64,000 nt of DNA from the NCBI RefSeq assembly GCF_029338555.1, contig NZ_CP119989.1, forward strand, positions 1,550,001 through 1,614,000, written 5' to 3'. Origin of the DNA: Halobaculum marinum (GTDB taxonomy: Archaea > Halobacteriota > Halobacteria > Halobacteriales > Haloferacaceae). The position numbers and the translations under genes are program-made. Shown piece after piece: positions 58,419-64,000 of the stretch (its first letter is position 1; every line of letters begins with the position of its first letter). The notes beneath the pieces were generated by a model that worked only from the letters and a program-made list of their open reading frames with translations, searched no databases and had not been told where the DNA came from.

Positions 58419-58664
58419 CTACGCCAGTGCGTAGCGACCGTCGGCCTTCTCGACGTGGCCGCCCTCGCGCAGCGTCTTCAGGATGGAGTACAGAGAGATG
58501 CGCTTCATCGCGAGGCCGTCACAGAGGTCGTCCTCACACACCGCACCGTGGGTCGCGAGGTAGAGATACACCAACTTCGCACGGGGGGAGGAGACGCCCT
58601 CCGGTAGTTGTGTCATCGGCGTCTGCCGTTCGGTGTCGACTGCGTCCGCCTGCGTCGTAGCCAT
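58419..58664 (-). CDS. Small winged-helix DNA-binding protein (81 aa)
   Basis: RAKLVYLYLATHGAVCEDDL, then MKRISLYSILKTLREGGHVE, form the helices of a MarR/TrmB-like winged helix, ending in a short wing (DGRYALA). ATG 58664 (MATTQADAVD) is preferred. A transcriptional regulator role is likely; possible targets are the neighbouring operons. The gap 58665-58877 shows nothing beyond promoter-like AT-richer sequence. Confidence 0.75.
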   Translation of the reverse strand: MATTQADAVDTERQTPMTQLPEGVSSPRAKLVYLYLATHGAVCEDDLCDGLAMKRISLYSILKTLREGGHVEKADGRYALA

Positions 58665-58877
58665 CTTGTCCCGACACAACGCTTCGACACACGTAAAACT
58701 GTGGTACGACGTTCGTCGAAACTTGCGGTAGGGGAGCTGAGGGCGCTGTTCGTGGGTGAATACGGGAATTACGCAACTCCGAGTAAATCGTCAACCGGGG
58801 CGTATCGGCGTGCGGTTTCGACTGTCGACGGAGACGCGTTCGACGAAAAACGGGACCGGCTGCGTTGACGCGACGAC

Positions 58878-60722
58878 TCAGTACGACCGGATCTTCGGCT
58901 CGTACTCTTTGTCCTCGCCCTCGAGGATGACCGGCTTGTACCACAGTTCCGGCGTGCCGTCGTTCCACGACAGCATCGTGTGCTTGAGCCACTCGTCGTC
59001 CTTGCGCTCTTGGGCCTCCGCGCGCCAGTGGGCGCCGCGGAACTCCTTGCGCGCGAGCGCGCCGAGCGTGATGGCCTCCGCGGTGTCGAGGATGTTGCGC
59101 GTCTCGATGGTCTGGATGAGGTCCGTGTTGAACGTGCGCGACGGGTCCTTCACGAACACGTCGCGGTAGCGCTCGCGTGCCTCCGCGATGTCCTCCAGCG
59201 CCTGCTTGAGGCCCTCCTCCTCGCGGAACACGTTCACGTGCTGCGTCATGGACTTCTGCACCGCCGAGCGGATCTCGGCGTGCTGGACGCCTTCGTCGCG
59301 GTCCATCAGCGTCTGGACGCGATTGCGCTCGCGCTTGACGGCGTGCTCGACGACGTCGTGACCCGACATCGAGCCGGTGTCAGCCGCGACGCCGCCGTCG
59401 GCGACGGCGTCGCCGGCGGGTTCGACCTCGCCGGGTTCGACGGGCGTGTCGACCTCGCCGAGTTCGTACTCGCCCTGCTGGCCGGTCTCGATCTTCGCGG
59501 TGCCGAGGTCCTTCCCCGCGGCGTGCTGGCCGGCGCGCTTCCCGAAGACGATGAGCTCCGGCAGGGCGTTGCCGCCGAGGCGGTTCGACCCGTGGACGGA
59601 CGCGCAGGCGCACTCGCCGGCGGCGTACAGGCCGCCGATGCACGTCTCGCCGTTCTCGTCGGTCTCGATGCCGCCCATGGCGTAGTGCTGGCCGGGCTTG
59701 ACGGGCATCGGCTCCTTCAGCCCGTCGACGCCCTCGAAGTCCTTCGCGAGGTGGAGGATGTTCTCCAACCGGTCGGTGATGCGCTCGTCGCCGAGGTGGC
59801 GCATGTCGAGGTGGACGTACTCGTCGTCGATGCCGCGCCCCTCGTTGACCTCGCTCAGTTCGGCGCGGGCGACGACGTCGCGCGAGGCGAGTTCGCCGGC
59901 GTTGCTGGCGTAGCCGTACTCGAACATGAAGCGCTCACCCTCGCTGTTATAGAGGATGCCGCCCTCGCCGCGGACACCCTCGGAGATGAGGACGCCCGTG
60001 CTGGGCAGGCTGGTCGGGTGGAACTGGATGAACTCCATGTCCTCGATGGGGACACCCGCGCGGTAGGCCATCGCGACGCCGTCGCCGGTGTTGGAGACGG
60101 CGTTGGTGGTGTGGTCGAACACCTGGCCGAGGCCGCCGGTCGCGAGGATGACGCCCTCTTTGGCGCGGAAGCCCGACAGCTCGCCGCTCTGGATGTCGTA
60201 GGCGACGACGCCGTGGCAGGTGCGGTCCTCGGGGCGCTCCTCGTCGGTGACCGCGAGGTCCGAGACGTACCACTCGTCGTACACGGTGATCCCGCGCTTG
60301 ACGAGCTGTTCGTACATCGTGTGGAGCAGCTGGTGACCGGTCTCGGCGCCCGCGTACGTCGTCCGCGGGAACGAGAGGCCGCCGAACGGTCGCTGCGAGA
60401 CGCGCCCGTCGTCCTCACGGGAGAACGCCATCCCCCAGTGCTCCAGCTGGATGACCTCCTTCGGGGAGTCCTTACAGAGCGTCTCGATGGCGGGCGCGTC
60501 GCCGAGGTAGTCCGAGCCCTTCATCGTGTCGTAGGCGTGGTCCTGCCACGAGTCGCCCTCGCGCAGGGCGGCGTTGATCCCGCCTTCGGCCGCGCCCGTG
60601 TGGCTCCGCACCGGGTGCAGCTTCGAGACGATCGCAACGTCCGCGCCCTCCTCCTGGGCGGCGATAGCTGCGCGGAGTCCCGCGCCGCCGGCGCCGACCA
60701 CGATAACGTCGTGTTCGTACAT
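58878..60722 (-). CDS. sdhA: Succinate dehydrogenase flavoprotein subunit
   Basis: This 614-aa catalytic subunit of complex II oxidises succinate to fumarate. The FAD-binding GAGGAG is at residues 10-15; SHTGAAEGGIN contains the His expected to bind FAD covalently (His41). Catalytic-region motifs HPTSLPSTGVLISEGVRGEG and the capping Arg in RLGGNALPELIVFGKRAG are present. A Glu/Gly/Ala-rich insert near residues 425-450 may be a surface loop. Last gene of sdhCDBA, 130 bp after sdhB. Confidence 0.95.
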   Translation of the reverse strand: MYEHDVIVVGAGGAGLRAAIAAQEEGADVAIVSKLHPVRSHTGAAEGGINAALREGDSWQDHAYDTMKGSDYLGDAPAIETLCKDSPKEVIQLEHWGMAFSREDDGRVSQRPFGGLSFPRTTYAGAETGHQLLHTMYEQLVKRGITVYDEWYVSDLAVTDEERPEDRTCHGVVAYDIQSGELSGFRAKEGVILATGGLGQVFDHTTNAVSNTGDGVAMAYRAGVPIEDMEFIQFHPTSLPSTGVLISEGVRGEGGILYNSEGERFMFEYGYASNAGELASRDVVARAELSEVNEGRGIDDEYVHLDMRHLGDERITDRLENILHLAKDFEGVDGLKEPMPVKPGQHYAMGGIETDENGETCIGGLYAAGECACASVHGSNRLGGNALPELIVFGKRAGQHAAGKDLGTAKIETGQQGEYELGEVDTPVEPGEVEPAGDAVADGGVAADTGSMSGHDVVEHAVKRERNRVQTLMDRDEGVQHAEIRSAVQKSMTQHVNVFREEEGLKQALEDIAEARERYRDVFVKDPSRTFNTDLIQTIETRNILDTAEAITLGALARKEFRGAHWRAEAQERKDDEWLKHTMLSWNDGTPELWYKPVILEGEDKEYEPKIRSY

Positions 60723-60852
60723 TGTGTCGTGTGGTGTGTGTCGTGTGTCCAGTCGTCCGTTCGAGCCGGGGTCCCGTGGGTTCGTCGCTGAACCCGCTTA
60801 GGGTTCCGGCTACTTCAATCGCGTGCCGATCCGTGTCGCTGGCCGGGTGAGC

Positions 60853-61758
60853 CTACCAGAACTTCAGGTTGCTCTTGACGGCCTCCCGCTTGAGTTCCTG
60901 GATGTGCTCGGTGAGCGGGATGTCCTTCGGGCACACCTCGGTGCACGAGAACTGGGTCTGACAGCGCCAGACGCCGTTCTCCTGTTCGAGGATGTTGAGG
61001 CGGTGCTGCTTGCGGTCCTCGCCCTCGCGCTCGTCCATGGCGAAGCGGTACGCCTTGTTGATGGCGGCGGGGCCGAGGTACTCGTTGTTGCCCGCGGCGA
61101 TGTTGCACGAGGACATACAGGCGCCACACCAGATACACCGGGTGGACATCTTCACCTTCTCGCGGTTCTCCCGCGTCTGGCGCTGCTCCTCCAACTCGCC
61201 GTCGGGGAGTTCGTCGGCGTCGAAGTACGGCTCGACGGACTCCATCTGGTCGTAGAAGTGCTCCATGTCGACGACCAGGTCCTTCTCGACGTCGGCGTGC
61301 GGGAGCGGCTCGACGCGCACCGGCTCGTCGAGGTCCGACAGCTGGGTCTTGCAGCCGAGTCGCTGAGAGCCGTTGACGAACAACGCGTCCGACCCGCAGA
61401 TCGCCTGCCGGCAGGAGTGCCGGAACGTGAGCGAGGAGTCGAACGTGTCGCGGGCGTAGATGAGCGCGTCGAGGACGGTCATCCCCTTCTTGTACGGGAC
61501 GTGGAAGTCGTCGAAGCGCGGCTCTTGCTTCCCTTCGACCTCGGGGTCGAAGCGGAACACCTTGAGGTGGTATGTGTCGTCCTCGGCGTTGGCGCGCTCT
61601 TCGGCCTCCTGCTTGGCGCGCTCTTCGCGCTCGGCGCGGCCCTCTGCCTTCTTGCGCATGCGCTCTTGTTGGGCCGGCGCGAGCGGCTCGCCGTGCTCGA
61701 CCTCCGTCTCTGCCTCGGTCTCCGTCTCCGTCTCGGTCTCTGGAACTTGCGTGCTCAT
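60853..61758 (-). CDS. sdhB: Succinate dehydrogenase iron-sulfur subunit
   Basis: This 301-aa protein shows the three cluster motifs. The [2Fe-2S] site is Cys116, Cys121 with CGSD, and Cys136. The [4Fe-4S]/[3Fe-4S] ligands are Cys208, 211, 214 and 218 (CIWCGACMSSCN), with Cys266, 272 and 276 (CTEVCPKDIP). Residues 1-60 form an unusual highly charged extension (ETETETETEAETEVEHGEP, then a Glu/Lys/Arg helix). ATG 61758 starts 2 bp after the sdhD stop. Confidence 0.94.
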   Translation of the reverse strand: MSTQVPETETETETEAETEVEHGEPLAPAQQERMRKKAEGRAEREERAKQEAEERANAEDDTYHLKVFRFDPEVEGKQEPRFDDFHVPYKKGMTVLDALIYARDTFDSSLTFRHSCRQAICGSDALFVNGSQRLGCKTQLSDLDEPVRVEPLPHADVEKDLVVDMEHFYDQMESVEPYFDADELPDGELEEQRQTRENREKVKMSTRCIWCGACMSSCNIAAGNNEYLGPAAINKAYRFAMDEREGEDRKQHRLNILEQENGVWRCQTQFSCTEVCPKDIPLTEHIQELKREAVKSNLKFW

Positions 61759-61760
61759 GG

Positions 61761-62132
61761 TCAGAAGGTGGGGAAGCCGGCCCAGGCGTTCGCGGTGCGG
61801 ATCCCCTGGACGACGAGCACGAGGCTCGCCGCGATCAGCGTGTACTTGACGACCTGCTTCGGCGTGCCCGACAGGCCCTGGTTCTCCAAGGCGTTGTAGA
61901 CGCCGTTGACGCCGTGGAACGTCGCGGTGATCAGGAACAGCACCATCAGCGAGTAGTAGGTGAGGTCCTGCATCCGCATGCTCGAGGCGAGGAACGTCAC
62001 CTCGTCGGCGTGGTTCACGAAGTGGAGCAGGAAGAAGTGGAACGCCAGCACCACCACGAGGAACCCGGCGGTGATGCGCTGCCACAGCCAGCGGCGCCCG
62101 CCCGACTCGAACGAGGAGTAGCGCTCGGCCAT
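61761..62132 (-). CDS. sdhD: Succinate dehydrogenase membrane subunit D
   Basis: This 123-aa protein has three membrane helices: ITAGFLVVVLAFHFFLLHFV, LTYYSLMVLFLITATFHGVN, and VVKYTLIAASLVLVVQGIRT. His residues in the first two helices could serve as haem or quinone-site ligands. Lies between sdhC and sdhB with gaps of one and two bases. Confidence 0.88.
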   Translation of the reverse strand: MAERYSSFESGGRRWLWQRITAGFLVVVLAFHFFLLHFVNHADEVTFLASSMRMQDLTYYSLMVLFLITATFHGVNGVYNALENQGLSGTPKQVVKYTLIAASLVLVVQGIRTANAWAGFPTF

Positions 62133-62133
62133 C

Positions 62134-62559
62134 TCAGAACACCCCCGCGAGGAACGTCGGCACCGACGCGACGACGATGGCGCCCGTCAGGATGAGCGAC
62201 GCGTAGAAGCTCTTGTCTTGGCTGTCCAGTCCGATCCCGAGGTCGACCAACAGCAGGCGGCAGCCGTTCAGGATGTGGAACACGGCCACCGCGAGCAGTC
62301 CGACCTCCAGGATGCGGACGACGAGCAGGCTCTCCAGCGTGACGATGACGGTCGTGTACACGTCGTTGTTCGCCGCGATGGTCGCCTGCGACTGTCCGGC
62401 GGCGGAGATGGCGGTACTCAGCACCGCGATGTGGGTGAAGAGGTAGCCCACGAGCACCCAGCCCGTGAACTTGTGGAACACCCAGGCCCACATCCCCGCC
62501 GAGAACTCCCGCCACCGGCCGAAGTCCTCGACGAGGCCCCTGTCATACGACTGGCTCAT
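62134..62559 (-). CDS. sdhC: Succinate dehydrogenase cytochrome b subunit C
   Basis: This 141-aa protein begins [16 protein letters not shown]. It has three membrane helices. [20 protein letters not shown] and [15 protein letters not shown] carry the His residues that normally hold haem b between SdhC and SdhD. First gene of the operon; the promoter should lie in 62560-62600 on the minus strand, where ACTACTATACC resembles a TATA region. Confidence 0.9.
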   Translation of the reverse strand: MSQSYDRGLVEDFGRWREFSAGMWAWVFHKFTGWVLVGYLFTHIAVLSTAISAAGQSQATIAANNDVYTTVIVTLESLLVVRILEVGLLAVAVFHILNGCRLLLVDLGIGLDSQDKSFYASLILTGAIVVASVPTFLAGVF

Positions 62560-62736
62560 ACGTACTGTCGCTCCGGCCCACGGTGGTATAGTAGTTACGT
62601 GACGCACTCGCACGGAGGCACGTCCCGACCCGACCGATCCGACAGGACTCGGCGGGGCCGGCGCAGCGAATCCGAGGGCGACTGAACGGCGTTGCGCGCG
62701 TGTAGGGCGCCGCGGGGGCGCAATCGCCGAGCCCCG

Positions 62737-63759
62737 TCACACCACGCTGGTGTTCGGACTCTGCTCCATCTCCACGACGCGCCGGGTCCGCTGGCCCAAC
62801 TCCACGAGGTGACACAGCGGGTTCCCCGGGTAGACGACCGGGTTCTCCAGCACACCGACGAGGAGGCCGGTGAACGGCGCCTCGATGGTGACGTTGTCGT
62901 CTTTGAACGGGTTCGTGATGGTGCAGACGGTGTCGCCCTCGTGGACGAGCGACCCGCGCTCGAAGTGCATGTCGACCATGCCGCCGGCGTCGGCGCGCAG
63001 CCACGTCTTCTCGCGCTCCTCGGTGATCACGGTCCGCCACCCCGGCCACCGCACCGACTCCGTCGGGAGCATCCCGTACTCGGCGAACACCGAGCGGACG
63101 CCGGTGAGCGCTTCGTCGATGAGCGCCCGCTGGAAGCGGTGGGCCTCGCCCATCTCGACGGTGATGGTGGGGGTGTCGTCGACGGACGCCTCGGTGCGGA
63201 GCATCCCCGAGGAACCCTCGCTGTCGATGATGACGTTCGTCCCGTACGCGCGGGCGAGGCGCCCCACGTCCGCGTCGGCCATGTCGGCGCGGACGTGGAT
63301 CATGTTGGTGCGGCCTCGCGTAGAGGTGTGGAAGTCGAGGCCGAAGTCGCACGGTTCGATGAAGTTCGTGTAGATGCGGGCGGCCATCCGCTTGGCGCTG
63401 GTCGAGTCGGCAGCCCCCGGGAACGACCGGTTGAGGTCGCGGTCGTACACCGGGAGGTAGCGTTGTTGGGCGAGAAAGCCCGGGACGTTCAATACGGGGA
63501 GACAGATCAGCGTGCCCGCTAGCGACGAGAGGTCCCACTCGTGGGCCACCTCCCGGACGACCTCGATTCCGTTGAGTTCGTCGCCGTGGGCGGCCGCCGA
63601 GAGGAACGCCGTCGGGCCGGGGCGCGCCCCGTTGATGATCGTTACGGGGATGCGCACGGGGTCCCCCAGATACGTCTCCGACACCACGAACCGAATGTTC
63701 TGCCGCTCGCCGGGGCCGACTCGCCCACCGTTGTAGGTGAATGACCCGTCGTCGCTCAT
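62737..63759 (-). CDS. Succinylglutamate desuccinylase/aspartoacylase family metallohydrolase
   Basis: This 340-aa enzyme of the M14-like AstE/AspA family has zinc ligands His58 and Glu61 in AAHGDELNGIE and His144 in GLDFHTSTRGR. The C-terminal beta domain (GLLVGVLENPVVYPGNPLCH) is as in the family. ATG 63759 is preferred over an upstream in-frame codon. It is divergent from the RimK-like gene, a pairing often seen with ATP-grasp amino-acid ligases. The substrate is not known. Confidence 0.85.
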   Translation of the reverse strand: MSDDGSFTYNGGRVGPGERQNIRFVVSETYLGDPVRIPVTIINGARPGPTAFLSAAAHGDELNGIEVVREVAHEWDLSSLAGTLICLPVLNVPGFLAQQRYLPVYDRDLNRSFPGAADSTSAKRMAARIYTNFIEPCDFGLDFHTSTRGRTNMIHVRADMADADVGRLARAYGTNVIIDSEGSSGMLRTEASVDDTPTITVEMGEAHRFQRALIDEALTGVRSVFAEYGMLPTESVRWPGWRTVITEEREKTWLRADAGGMVDMHFERGSLVHEGDTVCTITNPFKDDNVTIEAPFTGLLVGVLENPVVYPGNPLCHLVELGQRTRRVVEMEQSPNTSVV

Positions 63760-63948
63760 GCTCGCCGGTGTGCGACGGAGGGGTATAAAGGACAGCACAG
63801 GGACGCCGACACGGCACGCCCGCGTCGCGTCGGGCGGTTCTCGTCGATGGTCGCAGTCGCCCGCGTTCGGCGGTGAGGGCCGTGTCCGCGGCTGTCACGG
63901 CTTCGCCGGACCGGGACACATTTCCCTTCCCCGCCGAGTGACCGATCC

Positions 63949-64000
63949 ATGACCGAGGATCCAGTCCGCGTGGGGGTGCTCTCGCTCCACACGAGCAAGG
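63949..64000 (+). CDS. Start of a probable RimK-family ATP-grasp ligase (truncated by window)
   Basis: Only 17 codons are visible: MTEDPVRVGVLSLHTSK. This opening matches what is usual for haloarchaeal RimK-type alpha-L-glutamate ligases. The divergent desuccinylase/aspartoacylase gene fits the same context. The call rests on a short stretch. Confidence 0.45.
   Translation, partial: MTEDPVRVGVLSLHTSK

Noticed and set aside
58980-60791. 603-codon antisense frame over sdhA
   Set aside because: Mirror of the sdhA coding sequence; sdhA carries all catalytic motifs.

Overview
The window is haloarchaeal chromosome (class Halobacteria). The flanks are very GC-rich, the proteins are strongly acidic, exported proteins use Tat lipoprotein or haloarchaeal-type signals, many starts are GTG, and genes overlap by ATGA/GTGA. 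All identifications come from reading the translated sequence; no database search was possible.

Left flank (1-13037), host-like. It holds the end of a DUF1998 helicase, a four-gene sugar-type ABC importer preceded by a perfect 20-bp palindrome, and two membrane proteins (one of 28 aa). Stress and repair genes follow: pirin, Mn/Fe superoxide dismutase, MsrA and a CHY zinc-finger protein. The flank ends with a large secreted beta-helix protein carrying four near-identical C-terminal domains.

Integrated element (about 13038-52733, 39.7 kb). The 3' end of a tRNA-Thr(UGU) gene at 52714-52787 is matched 18/20 at 13038-13057, just in front of a tyrosine integrase. This fits integration at the tRNA. 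The element is a mosaic: (a) integrase, zinc-finger genes and a PhiH1-type repressor behind a large inverted repeat; (b) a lower-GC cargo island (about 16.6-33.9 kb) with a DUF2971 protein, an Orc1/Cdc6, an N6-adenine methyltransferase, a three-gene operon built on a two-ATPase (GHKL) histidine kinase with a receiver-like partner, a metallophosphoesterase, a frameshifted EVE-like/nuclease gene, an HNH nuclease and a second small integrase; (c) a GC-rich, tightly overlapping operon (34.3-49.3 kb) of small membrane proteins, two large surface proteins, a P-loop ATPase, a GINS-like protein and a full MCM helicase; (d) a three-gene minus-strand operon next to the tRNA.

Block (c) looks like the particle-forming and replication core of a pleomorphic-virus-like or plasmid-vesicle-like element. 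Block (b) looks like a defence island. The kinase operon and the MCM/GINS pairing are the best candidates for undescribed biology.

Right flank (52788-64000), host-like. It holds a GNAT acetyltransferase, a branched-chain-amino-acid-type ABC operon (livHMGF) without a binding-protein gene, a VOC protein, a small winged-helix protein, succinate dehydrogenase sdhCDBA, a succinylglutamate desuccinylase/aspartoacylase-family protein and the start of what looks like a RimK-type ligase.
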